Positions 11,791-21,890 of a DNA stretch of 38,454 nt are shown one piece after another. The translations under genes were made by a program, and so were the position numbers. Below the pieces are notes generated by a model. That model saw only the letters and a list, made by a program, of their open reading frames with translations, made no database searches and was not told where the DNA came from. The stretch is from Priapulus caudatus (lineage: Eukaryota > Priapulida > Priapulimorpha > Priapulimorphida > Priapulidae). The stretch lies in contig NW_014577099.1 in assembly GCF_000485595.1 (NCBI RefSeq), positions 875,254 to 913,707 of the forward strand. The letters run 5' to 3'. Within the stretch, counting starts at the first letter, position 1. Every line of letters starts with the position of its first letter.

Positions 11791-12190
11791 TATTATTATG
11801 ATGATTATTATTATGAGTGACATTATTGATATAAGTAGTATTATTGTTATTATTATGTAGCTGATATGCTTAGTGTTAACGTTACCGTTACTGCTGTCGT
11901 TACACTTACGACGTACGAACGAAGTACGCGTAGGCCACTCATGACAGTTGTTAGTGCAGTAGGCCACGTACGGTCACGCATATGACGTGGATCAGGTTAT
12001 TCTATTATTATTCGTATTATCATTGTTATTATTATTATTGTCATGTTTATTATGATTCCTTTGGTTATTGCTATTATTATCATTATTATGATCATAACGA
12101 TTTCTATTATCATTATTATTATTATTATTATTATTGTTGTTGTTATTGTTATTATCATTTTGATTATTATCATTGCTATTCTTCTGGAAA
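11760..12190. repeat. ATT/TTA-rich microsatellite tracts
   Basis: There are long runs of TTA, ATT and ATC trinucleotides, densest at 11785-11870 and 12000-12180. Frames through them encode poly-Ile, poly-Tyr or poly-Asn strings that should not be read as proteins. The same tracts occur in copy A at about 1140-1340, and in the extra copy at 14880-15212. Confidence 0.9.
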
Positions 12191-12775
12191 CGTTGCTGCA
12201 ACAGTATGTACGTTCGGCCAGTAACCTGGCCCAGATACAGCCTATGTCTCGTAAGGTACTGCCGCAAGGTTGTGAAAAAGTGCATGTGCCAGAACGACTT
12301 CAATTCGACAATGGCTTGATGAAATCAAACGCCCTTTGCAAGGAATGACACGACTTGTGAAGGGAAAAATACCAATTGTAGCTACCCTCATTTAGATGTT
12401 TAATGTTGGATAACATACTTCATATAGTGTAGGGAAATGTTCGACTGTGGATGGGATCATGAGTTTGGTGTATTCATACGTACGATTATTGACATGTTCT
12501 ATGTTATATAACATACTTAACATACTGTAGGGAAATGCTGGAGTGTGCATGGCATCATGAATTACGTGTATTTGAGTAGATTCGGTGTTGTTTTACAAAA
12601 ACACAAAATTACAGATATTTTAGAAACCATTGTGTATCCCATTCCGCGATGTTCACTAAATATAACTCGTTTGTTCGGGACTTGGTCGTCAGCATTATTT
12701 TATAAAGCATACTGCATCCTTTGACACTCTACTACTCCACCCGGGTTACACAAGCATACCAAGTTCGTCCAGCGC

Positions 12776-12880
12776 ATGGAGGAAACGCCTGCGGAAAGTA
12801 GGGCCGAAGAAGGTTCAACTTCTGTTAGTGAAAGCGGAAGTGGGTTTGTTGGAGGCGAAGACGAAAACTTTAGCAAACGC
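12776..12880 (+). CDS. Possible N-terminal coding piece upstream of the RBM46-like fragment
   Basis: From an ATG the frame reads an acidic, Ser/Glu/Gly-rich segment beginning 'MEETPAESRAEEGSTS' and continuing for about 35 residues to 'ENFSKR'. It then runs into a Leu-rich stretch that looks non-coding. It lies about 50 bp upstream of the RBM46-like frame but in a different phase. An in-frame TAA inside 'tgtaaaaag' closes that frame upstream, so the two can only be joined by splicing or after a frame change. A low-complexity acidic start would be plausible for an RNA-binding protein, but no homology is recognised. No splice site pair gives a clean in-frame join. Confidence 0.3.
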
Positions 12881-12927
12881 GTGCTACTTTTACTCTCGTG
12901 CATGACGTTTGTGCATGTATGTAAAAA

Positions 12928-13130
12928 GAAGCTAGTACTAGTACTACTAATGTGGAAAACGAAGCTGCGCTATTAGATGTGATGAACACAACTGGATTTT
13001 CAATAGTTGAGGAAAATGCCCAAAGAAAGTATGGTGGACCTCCGCCTGTTTGGGACGGACCACCCCTTGCACGTGGATGTGAAGTATTGATCCGTAAAAT
13101 TGCACGCGACTTGTTCGAAGATGAAATACC
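12928..13130 (+). pseudogene. RBM46-like RNA-binding protein fragment, copy B (truncated in RRM1)
   Basis: Seen: '[20 protein letters not shown]', then '[16 protein letters not shown]' and 'RGCEV', then the beginning of RRM1 ending near 'DLFEDEIP'. This is the N-terminal signature of the RBM46/RBM47/A1CF/SYNCRIP family, where a '[18 protein letters not shown]' linker precedes RRM1. RNP2 is damaged: Gly is replaced, giving 'VLIRKI' in place of the 'VFVGKI' type. The family match stops after about 65 residues, and what follows is unrelated sequence, so neither RRM is complete. The usable frame opens with non-ATG codons. It resembles the 25.9-kb copy at both DNA and protein level. Confidence 0.7.
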
Positions 13131-14343
13131 AAAAAATATGTATGAAATAACACAAATTACTGTATATGCCGTACTGGGCACGATGTGCGCCACGACATTT
13201 ATCATACACAGTGTCGCAGAGGAACTGAAGGCACGTTCTAATGTGGCGACGTTGCGGTTCAGAAGAATAACACATACATGTGCAAGAATGCATGATTTCC
13301 AAGCGTCAACCCTTAACTGTGCTGTTAATAAATGCCAGTATTTGCCGTGACATTTCCGTGTCCATCGAAAAGTAAAGGACGAGCGAGATTTTGTGTTGTC
13401 TGCAAAATTTCGTACATTTCAGCCTCGTTATAATTAATAGGAATGCGTTCTGTTTGCAAAAAGGAAGTACAGCAACAAATTATATAAAAACACTGTTGCA
13501 TCGTGTCTGCTGTCTGACCATGCGCACATCATGTACTCAGACGAGTGCCTACAGTTCCCCCCCGCCACCGAAAATCTATAAGAAACTACTTACCCCCAAC
13601 CCCAGAAATGACTGATTGCCCACCCCCGCGTGAACGTATTGCGACGCCCTGGAGGAGAGGAGCAGTGTGATCACACGCCTGAACGTTATGCCAGGCCGAG
13701 GAGGAGTGTAATCACACACGTCAAGGTCATGCCACGCCCTGGAGGAGACAATGAGTGCCTGGGCAGGAGGCGGGGATCCCTCTCTTGAGGATTCATCATC
13801 TAGAGGATCATCTGAAAAATAAATAATAATGTAACAGTAATGATTAATAAGCTGACGCTGACGCTGACGTCGCGGTGATGGTGGTGGCGATCGCCTCAGG
13901 CACGTGGCCAGATGGCCCTGCAGCGCCGGTGGTGGAGGTATCTGCAAGATTCACTAATAAACAGAACATGTTGAAAACGTTTCTTGATTTCATTTATGAC
14001 GGTGTAAAGTCAAAACTACTGTTGGGTGCGACTTGACTAAATCTACAACTACTAACAGCATTAACTATTATTAAAACGTATGAGTTATGATGTTAATAGA
14101 AATATAATTATGATAATATGAATATAAGGTATGCACTTACCGAACAGTCGCCTTCTAATTATAATTGGCTTAGGGGGTGGCGGTGGAGTAGGCTCCACCA
14201 CCTCGTCCTCTTCCTCCTCCTCCTCGTCTGCACACTAGCTCATTCACAAATATGTGTTCAATAAGCGGGTTCGTGAATATTCACGATAGTCGCTCACATC
14301 ACGCACAGGAGCTGCACACTAGCTCCTTGCAGCTTTTCTGCAT

Positions 14344-14655
14344 TCAAGGCACCTTTCTGATTTTCAGCGTGAGTGTCTTTATCTTGTCATACAGCCGTTT
14401 TTTGCTGTGCGATTCGATTAGATGACGTATTTTTTCTGATGAAGCCAGGATCCCCGCCACCCTACCTATTGGCATGAAGCCAACTGTTGGCAGGTATGGG
14501 GTGAAGATTGCTTCAATGTTGGAGCTTTCTTTAGGGCTGAAGGCTCGTCGTCTGTGGCGTGAGGCTGATTTTGATGTCGAGGAGTCGGAGGGTGGGGGCA
14601 CATAACATGGCCGGCGGTGCTGGATCAGATCTATAACAACAAATGAAATTTTCAA
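14344..14655 (-). CDS. Unknown 103-codon ORF with a basic, coiled-coil-like C-terminus
   Basis: The frame has an Arg-rich 'RHRRRAF' patch near residues 34-40, 'MPIGRVAG' in the middle and a charged helical end 'LIESHSKKRLYDKIKTLTLK'. I do not recognise the family. Part of the last motif recurs at protein level in a minus-strand frame at 30286-30528 ('SHSKKQLYDKIKALTLEIA'). A variant, 'QLYDKIKQV', lies in the adjacent repeat near 14676-14702 on the same strand, with synonymous codon changes. The copy-A version is broken. Short length, repeat location and lack of a known domain keep coding status doubtful. Confidence 0.3.
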   Translation of the reverse strand: MKISFVVIDLIQHRRPCYVPPPSDSSTSKSASRHRRRAFSPKESSNIEAIFTPYLPTVGFMPIGRVAGILASSEKIRHLIESHSKKRLYDKIKTLTLKIRKVP

Positions 14656-14814
14656 TACACTTATAAGCTAAGTTGTTACTTGCTTAATTTTGTCGTACAA
14701 CTGTGTATTTGTACAATTTCATTCGATTGCAATCGACTCACGTTGCTCCGGCGACGATGAGCAAGTTGAGAGGATTTGGGACTCTCCCTGTCGGCAGGGC
14801 GAGTCTTTCCTCCT

Positions 14815-15212
14815 CCTTACGAGGTAATGTGAAGGCGACACCTTCTCATCGACGAGCTTCTGGAGCCGCAACGTATTTATGATGATTTCTATTACCGCTA
14901 TTGTTATTGGCATTATTATTATGATGATTATTATTATGATTGACATTATTGATATAAGTACTATTCGTGTTATTATTATGTAGCTCATATGCTTAGTGTT
15001 AACGTTACCGTTACTGCTGTCGTTAAACTTACGGTTAGGGTTACGGTTACGGTTACGAAGTACGCGTAGGCCACTCATGACAGTTGTTAGTGCAGTAGGC
15101 GACGTACGGTGACGCATATGACGTGGATCAGGTTATTCTATTATTATTCGTGTTATCATTGTTATTATTATTATTGTCATGCTTATTATGATTGCTTTGG
15201 TTATTGCTATAT
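14815..15212. repeat. Third partial copy of the copy-B segment 11697-12076
   Basis: From 'gaggtaatgtgaaggcgaca' the sequence repeats 11697 onward almost base for base, through the ATT tracts and 'gacgtggatcaggttattct'. It ends at 'ggttattgctat' near 15211, where BEL/Pao pol sequence begins. Inside it, 'acggttagggttacggttac' (15031-15050) replaces the shorter 'acgacgtacgaacg' of the other copy. Confidence 0.9.
15031..15058. repeat. Telomere-like hexamer run (TTAGGG/TTACGG variants)
   Basis: Four hexamer units, one TTAGGG and the others TTACGG type, interrupt an otherwise conserved repeat copy. Metazoan telomeres are usually TTAGGG, so this may be an interstitial telomere-like insertion left by break repair, or simple local expansion. 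Confidence 0.6.
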
Positions 15213-15233
15213 AACACTATACTCCGCAGTTGA

Positions 15234-15419
15234 CAGAACGAAGTCTTCAGCCAGGAGGAATGTGCTGTTGAGCAGAAGCACAGTTTATACAATTTCAGTC
15301 GTCTGTTAAACCTCAACCGATACCTGGACGAATGTGGGATTATGAGAGTTGCAGGCAAATTGAAGTTTGCGCAGCTACACTTCGAAGAGCGTCACCCCGT
15401 TGTGCTGTGTGCAACCTGA
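15234..15419 (+). pseudogene. BEL/Pao-type pol fragment (region just before integrase)
   Basis: The open frame of 61 codons contains 'LNLNRYLDECGIMRVAGKL' and ends 'HFEERHPVVLCAT'. BEL/Pao (and Gypsy) pol proteins carry the series 'L-x-PFLDxxGLLRVGGRL', then a variable stretch and 'RHPxILP', between RNase H and the integrase zinc finger; spacing and order match. The expected Gly-Gly is Ala-Gly here and the Leu-Pro after RHP is lost. A stop codon directly precedes the frame and one follows it, so only this scrap is left. It abuts the repeat ending at 15211, so the junction marks where a duplicated segment and a retroelement piece meet. Confidence 0.65.
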
Positions 15420-15949
15420 CATATATGTACACTGTTCGTTAGACACTACCACGAATAACTGCAACATGTTCAGTACAAATGTTATGTTCATCTGTATTGT
15501 ATTGTGATATGCAGTAGAAATGTTAAAGTCAATGACCAGCTTTATAAAAGTACATACTTGCTTATAAAGCACATACTTGCTTTATTAAAGAGTGGAGTTA
15601 TGACTGCTGTTGTCATTGGATGAGGAGCAAAAGCAAACATGAGAAATGCATGAACAGGTCTTACCACTTCCATGCAAAATGCCCAAGGGTATGTATTGCA
15701 TGAATATATGGTGTTTTACATCGACTATGTTTGTCGAGGATAGGTTGTAATACAAGGCGTTCGCTGAACTTCACGAGGCAACGCTAAGACACTTCATACA
15801 GCGCGCTGCCACGTGGGGAGCCTCCAAATACTGATGCTAGGTGGCAGCACCGTCAAACTGTGCTCCCTCAATGTGAGGCATATATTATTGGTTGATATGT
15901 GAATGTGATACACAAATGTACGAATATCATAATGCAATAGTAATTAATT

Positions 15950-16612
15950 ATGGTAAAAAAATGGGGGTCATTCTTTTTGAGATTTTGGGGGGGTAATCTA
16001 GAAAACAAAGACCCTGCTATTATTTGCGGATATGCTGAGACTTTTATAGGTCTGTGCTTAAAAATCATAAAGAATGAATACATACATGACTTGTGACTAT
16101 AATGAAAGGCATTTATAACAGTGCGACACTAGAGATAATTTATTGCCAAAAAACACAGGCAACCCATGCACAGTTCATTTGTAACAACAACCATTGCTTC
16201 TTGACGGCGAAAATGTCGGATAGAGTGCGTTGTTTGAGCACAGCTGGCTTGTCTACATTGATAGTAATGAATTGTGTTAAAGAATTGGGGGTGTTTGCTT
16301 TCGAGATTTTGGGGGGGTAATGTCGAAAACAAAGACCCTGCTGTTATTTGCGGATATGCTGAGAGTTTTATCGGTCTGTGCTTACAAATCATATACAATG
16401 AATACATAGATCACTTGTGACTATAATTAAAGGCATTTATAACAGTGGGAGACTAGAGATAATTTATTGCAAAAAAACACAAGCAACCCATGCACAGTTT
16501 ATTTGGAACAACAACCGTTGCTTCTTGACGGCGAAAATGTCGGATAGAGTGTCTTGTTTCAGCACAGCTGGCCTGTATACATTGATAGTAATGAATTTGG
16601 CTAAAAAATGGG
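15950..16612. repeat. Tandem repeat, period 324 bp, about two units
   Basis: The anchor 'gaaaacaaagaccctgct' occurs at 16001 and 16325. 'agagataatttattgc' occurs at 16131 and 16455, and 'tgacggcgaaaatgtcggat' at 16203 and again 324 bp later. Units also share 'gagattttgggggggtaat'. Two short plus-strand frames starting at 16093 and 16417 (MTIMKGIYNS.. and MTIIKGIYNS..) are parallel simply because of the duplication. The bounds are where similarity fades into 'aaaaaatgggggtc', present near both ends. Confidence 0.85.
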
Positions 16613-17469
16613 GGTCTCGCAAGAAACGAGATACTAAGCACAGCTAGGAATAGCACAGCTGAATATCAAGGTAGGACTAAGTGTACGTCAACGGAAGTGA
16701 ACGAGCACAATAACATGGATAGTTGACGTTCAGCGACATAAGCCGATGCGAACGATGAAGGCAAATGTGTATGTCAGTGAAGGGCGTGACAGAAGTTTGA
16801 TGGCAAGTTCATACGCATGTAAGGAAGGTGGGATTCAGGGAAGTACGTGACACAAGTTTGATGCCTCGTTCATACGCATGTAAGGAAGGTGCGAAAGAAG
16901 ACAACATGATGTAGCATCACGTATGATTTCATGATGTTGTTGTATGGACAACATAAGAAAGGGAAGGAAGACGACATGATGTACTCAATGCGTGAACGTG
17001 TAATCATAGATGATCGCATCGAAACAACTACAATATGATGTAGTGCATGCTAAACCAGGAGATTGACTCATTAAACAGCTATGTGGTCGTGTGTTGTCTG
17101 AATGCATTGCATGACTCGTGACTCATAGTCGGTGCGTTGCTAAGACAACTGCATCGCCACAACTCACTGCTAGCTCGCTACCTCCCTGCACAGTGCCGCC
17201 ACGACTCACTGCTGACTGACTGCGTGCCGGGCGGTAATACTGCAGTTTCTTTCAGCAGTAATTACATGTCATTCTCTTAGTAATTGTAGCATTAACTTTC
17301 GACGTGATGTAAGTGCTTATTTTTAATGGATGGATATGTTGAAATACGCAACGTAATGAGCAAGGAAGTAACAGCCAGGTGGTGATTCAATTGACGTGCA
17401 AACGACATGGAAGAAGCATTTTGCAGTTTAAACCAAGCTCTGATATTTGTGCAATGTCATTTCATTTGA

Positions 17470-17689
17470 TCAACATTAATCGAGCAAACCCACGAACGCA
17501 ATTTCGAGGAGGAACGGCTGCACACTGTAATGTACGAGGTCGAGGGAATTATCAATAGCCGTCGACTGACGCAGTCTTCAGATGCCCCTAACGACGAAAG
17601 GGCAATGGCCAAAGAGGAGTGAATGCAAAATATACAGTAAGCGTCACCCAAGCAGCCTTCACGACGCGACGTTAAAGCAGCCATCTTGA
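17470..17689 (+). pseudogene. Chimeric BEL/Pao remnant: integrase C-terminus followed by gag knuckle
   Basis: Frame 17470-17622 reads 'FEEERLHTVMYEVEGIINSR', then 'RLTQSSDAPNDE'. This matches the integrase C-terminal motif of BEL/Pao pol (an 'EELHTVLxEVExILNSRPLT' type segment, then 'SDDPND'). Overlapping it in another frame, 17603-17689 reads 'QWPKRSECKIYSKRHPSSLH' and then 'DATLKQPS'. That is the gag second-knuckle region, and its DNA aligns with 9982-10060. In an intact element gag comes before pol, so the order integrase then gag is not functional. The same junction is in the second copy near 21435-21560, so it arose before the repeat was duplicated. Confidence 0.7.
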
Positions 17690-17745
17690 CAGAAGGAAAC
17701 GTCGTGTCACAGGGTTGACACAGGCATAGATGGCGCCCTCACCTC

Positions 17746-17958
17746 ATGCGGTCATCGGGTGGAAAACACAACATCATGCGGATGCAGGAAGCGATGCGTA
17801 AGAAGCGCTACGAGATCGGTGAGTACGCAAATGACGAGGAGGTGGATCCGATGGACATCGCCACGCTAGAGGAGGAGCTCGTTAACTGCGACGCGCAGGA
17901 CGATAGGCTGCAGCAGAATCGAGCTTATATGCTAAGCTATATGAACAGATGTAGATGA
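17746..17958 (+). CDS. Unknown 70-codon acidic/basic ORF inside repeat R
   Basis: This open frame encodes a hydrophilic, probably helical peptide with 'MRKKRYEIGEYANDEEVDPM' followed by 'TLEEELVNCDAQDDRLQQNR'. I do not recognise a domain. By position, after a gag-like piece in a retroelement-derived repeat, it could be part of a gag N-terminus. The second copy (about 21635-21835) is broken by several indels. Its first ATG is at 17746 or, inside, at the 'MRMQ' codons; no Kozak-type evidence decides. Confidence 0.3.
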   Translation: MRSSGGKHNIMRMQEAMRKKRYEIGEYANDEEVDPMDIATLEEELVNCDAQDDRLQQNRAYMLSYMNRCR

Positions 17959-18014
17959 GTTAATCTACAGATGTAAATCGTCCTGCCTTCCTTATCAGGC
18001 ATTGCTTGGAAAGG

Positions 18015-19196
18015 TTATACAGTGTTTAACTTGTAGGCACTGATCAATGTTTGTGTACTGCTATGGTAATTTTTGTTTGCAAAACAGGCAAATAGATGTT
18101 TGCAAAAATATGGTTGTCCCATAGTTATGAAGGCTTCACAAGTACATATACCAAGTTTCAAATTAATCAAATGGCAATCCCCCTCGATAGATGAATTGAG
18201 ATTATCAGGAATAATTGTAACTACATAATTAAAGAATAGGCGACTAGCAATTGAATCTAAATTTCCTATGTATCTGCGACATTTTTTAGATATATCATAC
18301 GAGTGTTCCTCGGATATTTGAACTTTATCAGGGAGGAAACCTTTCCTCTAGAACATCAAGTTGATTGACAGTAAATTTAGCATTTCCATCAAAAAATTTA
18401 TCATCATCTTCTAATTTATTAACATTTGGTGGTGAAGTTGAACTTTTCACTATAAACCAACAGTGTTCTTCATCATACTATAAAATGTTATTTTGTAATA
18501 AATCAAGTGCTCTCTCGAATGCAGCATTTTTCCAATTTCCCAAGATAGCGAACAGTTTTAACTCGGTGGATAAGAGATTTAAATTGGAGCATGTTCAGAT
18601 TTGTTGCTTTCACTTCATCGTTAAAAACATTTTCTATTAATAACCGGACGAAAGATGATATTAACTTATTTAAATGTCCACTTAAGTAGACATCATCTAT
18701 GTCTTTAAACTTTCTCTCAGTGATGTTATCAGTCAGTAGCAAAGGATTGTTTCTATTAGATTGATTTGACTGATAGATTGGTTCAGCATTGAATGCATCA
18801 CACCAGACTGGAGAATTAAACCAATTCTTTTTAAGGTAATCAATCAGTAATGTTTTGTTTTTTTCTGACATAAGGTCAACTGAAATATCATTGTTAATAA
18901 AAGTTACAAATGAATTTGCTATATTTTCTCTAGAGGCAGTATCCCATGACTGCATGATACATTTGAAACCAGTTTCCAGAGGCTTACAAAATAAACGGTT
19001 CTTGGTTTTCATTCATGAAATGCCGGAGACATTGAAGGACGTGAAAATTACCGAGAACTGATCTTAACCTATTTTCTGACGCTCCCTGCTTGAGACTACT
19101 ATCTTTATCATGCTGTACAAAAGGTTTAATTGGCGAAATCGACGAGCATGGCTTGATCCTAAAGAATCCATTATCACCTCTAAAACTTACCTGCAT
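18015..19196 (-). pseudogene. MULE-1 transposase-like C-terminal half with SWIM zinc finger
   Basis: Reading right to left there are four overlapping frames. 19196-18984 has 'SVLGNFHVLQCLRHFMNE', like the 'FHVLQ' motif of MULE transposases. 19012-18503 is 169 codons with 'TDNITERKFKDIDDVYLSGH'. A third frame at about 18530-18340 has 'DEEHCWFIVKSS' and one internal stop. 18345-18015 carries a SWIM finger (C-x-C at 18138-18146, C-x-H at 18096-18104, reading 'GICTCEAFITMGQPYFCKHL'). The C-x-C...C-x-H finger after a helical post-catalytic region is typical of animal MULE/SWIM proteins. Three frameshifts and a stop make it non-functional as read. The catalytic DDE core is absent, unless 25098-25556 represents it. 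Related copies: 35337-35780 and about 37080-38130. Confidence 0.7.
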
Positions 19197-19365
19197 GACA
19201 TGAATAGTGACTTGTAAAGACTGTCACTTGTAAGTTCTAGTTGTACAACAGAACCGTACACTGTTTGTCGTAGAAATAGCCTTTGTTGCAGCTAACTTGT
19301 TGCAGAATGCGTGCAGCACGTACCTTGCCATTGACGTAAGGTACTGTGCATGTTTCGTGAGAGTG

Positions 19366-19475
19366 TCACTAGCAACGCAGATCGTGTGCATATTTGCGCA
19401 CACCATCACTGGGGACGCATGTTGCCTGATATTCGGGCACAGTGTGACTTGTGACGCACGTCGTGTGTACTATAT
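19366..19475. repeat. Degenerate short tandem repeat (about 45-50 bp units)
   Basis: Three loosely matching units share a 'tcacta/tcactg/gacttg' start, then 'gacgca' or 'aacgca', then 'gtgt..' or 'tgat..' and 'att..g..cac'. Similarity is low, so this is tentative. Confidence 0.35.
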
Positions 19476-19639
19476 AGTTTGTTACAGTTTGCAAAAACAA
19501 AACGTTGTCATAAGTGAAATATATTTCAAAGTTAAATAAATTTTTGTATTAGTATGAGTATGTCATTACAGAAGCAAAATGAAATTTGTACTTCCTTCCC
19601 TAATGAAACATCTGGTTACATACATGTATGACGTATAAC

Positions 19640-20345
19640 AGTTGCAGGCACGGGCGTAAATCCGTACCGAGGAGTGGGGGGTGATCAAAGGGGGGGAGGG
19701 GTGGTGTGGGGTTGCCAAAGGGGATTTCTGGAATTAAACTCCCTGAAATGCGTTTTCTCCGCGAGCAGGGAGGTGGTCCGCACCCCCTCGACCCCTCCCC
19801 CCCGTGTACACGCCCCTGCAGTAATTCAAAGCATTCACGTCTGCCCATGTGTCGAAATTATCATAATGACCTGAACTTTCAAGTGGGGAACGGAGAAAGG
19901 AGTTTGTCGTTCAATCTCAGTGGGGATATTTGTACAGGCCCCACCCCCCACCCCCTTGAACAGCGGGCGATGCATCCCCTCATCCCCCCGGGATTTACGC
20001 CCAGAAATGCAGAAAACAATGTAGAAAACAATGTAAAAACCAATGTGAAAACAACGACGAGATGTTTTGTTTGGCAGCAAATTAACAAGAATGACTGACA
20101 AATTTGAACAGTTCTGTTAAACATGCAAATGAGTGATGATGTCAGAATGTATGACTGCAACGTCATGTTGCAACGTTATTTACAACATTGAAACTGAGAG
20201 GAATTAAGTTGGTAATTTTGTAGTTTAGTACTTCTTTGCAATAATGGAATTGCTGTTTCGGCTGTTTTGGGTTCCCAAAGGGGGGGGCCAGACGGGCCGG
20301 ATGTGGCCTCATCGAAATCCGTGCCTGGGTAGTGTATATATTTGC
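19640..20345. mobile_element. MITE-like non-autonomous element(s) with G-rich ends
   Basis: At 19647 'gcacgggcgtaaatccgtac' opens a segment that closes near 19820 with 'gtgtacacgcccctgca'. The ends are imperfect inverted repeats of the type CA(C/G)GGGCGT. Further related pieces are 19935-20010 ('cccgggatttacgccc', inverted) and 20267-20330 ('gggttcccaaagggggggg', 'atccgtgcctggg'). No ORF of interest is present. The target-site duplication could not be defined, so the superfamily is unknown. The 19676-19716 interval has four or more runs of G. Confidence 0.5.
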
Positions 20346-20588
20346 GGGCTCTTCCAAACTTCATCACAGGGAAAAGCGCGTAAATCGCCTAAATGAGTCC
20401 CACAATCCAACAAGTGACGACAAGGGGCATAACTGTAAGTTCGGGTTGTATACATTGATGATCATTACACTGGTACACCGACTGGATTCGACTGATTCCC
20501 GTCTGTTCGCGGTGCGCCCATTTCTAAATGTTTGTTTGGGTTTATGAGCGGTAGATAAGTACGTTTTCTAATGTATTTCCGCCGATAT

Positions 20589-21890
20589 GTATAAGCCGAT
20601 GCGAACGATGAAGGGAAATGTGTATGTCAGTGAAGGGCGTGACAGAAGTTTGATGGCAAGTTCATACGCATGTAAGGAAGGTGGGATTCAGGGAAGTACG
20701 TGACACAAGTTGAGGCTCGTTCATACGCATGTAAGGAAGGTGCGAAGAGACAACATGATGTAGCATCACGTATGATTTAAATACTGTTCGTGGTATCGAC
20801 AACATAAGAAAGGGAAGAGACGACATAGATGTCTCAATGCGTGAACGTAGCTAATCATAGCATATCGCCATCGAACACAACTACATCATGATGCTAGTGC
20901 ATGCATAACCAGAGATTGACTCTTAAACAGCTATTGTGCGTCGTGTTGTTGTCTGAATGCATTTGCATGACTCGTGACTCATAGTTCGGTGCGTAGCTAA
21001 GACAACTGCATCCCACAACTTCACTGCTAGCTCGCTACCTCCCTGCACAGTGCCGCACATCTGACTGCTGACTGACTGCGTCCGGGCGCAGTAATACTGC
21101 CAGTTCTTTCGCAGTATAATCTACATGTCATTCTCTTAGTAATTGTAGCATTAACTTTCGACGTGATGTAATTACTTTATGTTTAAATGGATGGATATGT
21201 TGAGAATACGCCAAACGTAAGTGAGCAAGGAATAACAGGCCAGGTGGTGATTCAATTGACGTGCAAATAGACATTGAGAGCATTTGATGCAGTTTAAACC
21301 GAAGCTCTTTATTTGTTGCAAATGTCATTTCATTGCAATCAGACATTAATCGAGGAAAACCCACACGCAAAGTCTTCGAGAGGAACGGCTGCACACATGT
21401 ATGACAGGTCGAGTGAATTATCAATAGCGTCGACTGACGCCAGTCTTCAGATGCCCTAACGACGAAAAGGCAAATGGCCCAAAGAGGAGTGAATAGGGAA
21501 AAATATACAGTAAGCGGCACCAAGCACCTTCACAACGCGACGTTAAAGCAGCCATCTATACAGAAGGAAACTCGTGTCACAGCGCGTTGGACACCAGCAT
21601 AGATGGCGCCCTACCTCATGCGGCATCGTGGCGAAAACAGCAAACATCATGCGGATGTTGCAGGAGCGATCGAAGAAGCGCCGAGATCGTTCTGAGTACG
21701 CAAATGCGACGAGGTGATCCGATGACATCGCCCCGTCTAGAGGAGCGAGCTCGTTAACTGCCCGACGCGGGCAGGACGATAGCCATGCAAGCAGATCGAG
21801 CTTATATGCTAAGCGTATATGTAACAGATGTAGATGAGTTAAATCTACAGTGTAAATCGCCTGACCTTCCTTTCAGGCATTGCTTGGAAG
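20589..21890. repeat. Dispersed repeat family R, copy 2 (indel-rich)
   Basis: It begins 'ataagccgatgcgaacgatg' and follows copy 1 to 'aggcattgcttgga' with many small insertions and deletions. The integrase/gag chimera is recognisable at about 21340-21560 ('gtcgactgacgccagtcttc', then the 'aaagaggagtgaat' run), but no frame longer than a few dozen codons survives. It lacks the first 110 bp found in copies 1 and 3. Confidence 0.85.

Larger units (their letters stand above)
10520..14815. repeat. Large dispersed duplication, copy B (cleaner copy)
   Basis: This is the partner of 61-4400, with the same landmarks in the same order and orientation. This copy is more compact and keeps longer readable frames: a possible N-terminal piece at 12776-12880, the RBM46-like fragment at 12928-13130 and the minus-strand ORF at 14344-14655. 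It also contains the 526-bp tandem duplication at 10741-11790, which copy A lacks. The start near 10520 and the end near 14815 are where similarity to copy A fades. Confidence 0.85.
16630..18010. repeat. Dispersed repeat family R, copy 1
   Basis: This copy runs from 'actaagcacagctaggaata' to 'aggcattgcttgga'. It includes a duplicated 61-bp internal motif ('gttcatacgcatgtaaggaa' at about 16809 and 16870), the integrase/gag chimera at 17470-17689 and an ORF at 17746-17958. Related copies are 20589-21890 and 28899-29381. Its right end is immediately next to the MULE-1 remnant. The repeat is probably a decayed composite retroelement, but LTRs could not be defined. Confidence 0.85.

Noticed and set aside
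11982-12348. Open frames coding poly-Tyr, poly-Ile and poly-Asn on both strands
   Set aside because: They are the ATT/TTA microsatellite read in different phases; no protein would be expected.
16093-16647. Two parallel 75-codon frames in the 324-bp repeat as a duplicated gene
   Set aside because: They lack any domain, differ at sites without a coding pattern, and the reverse strand is equally open.
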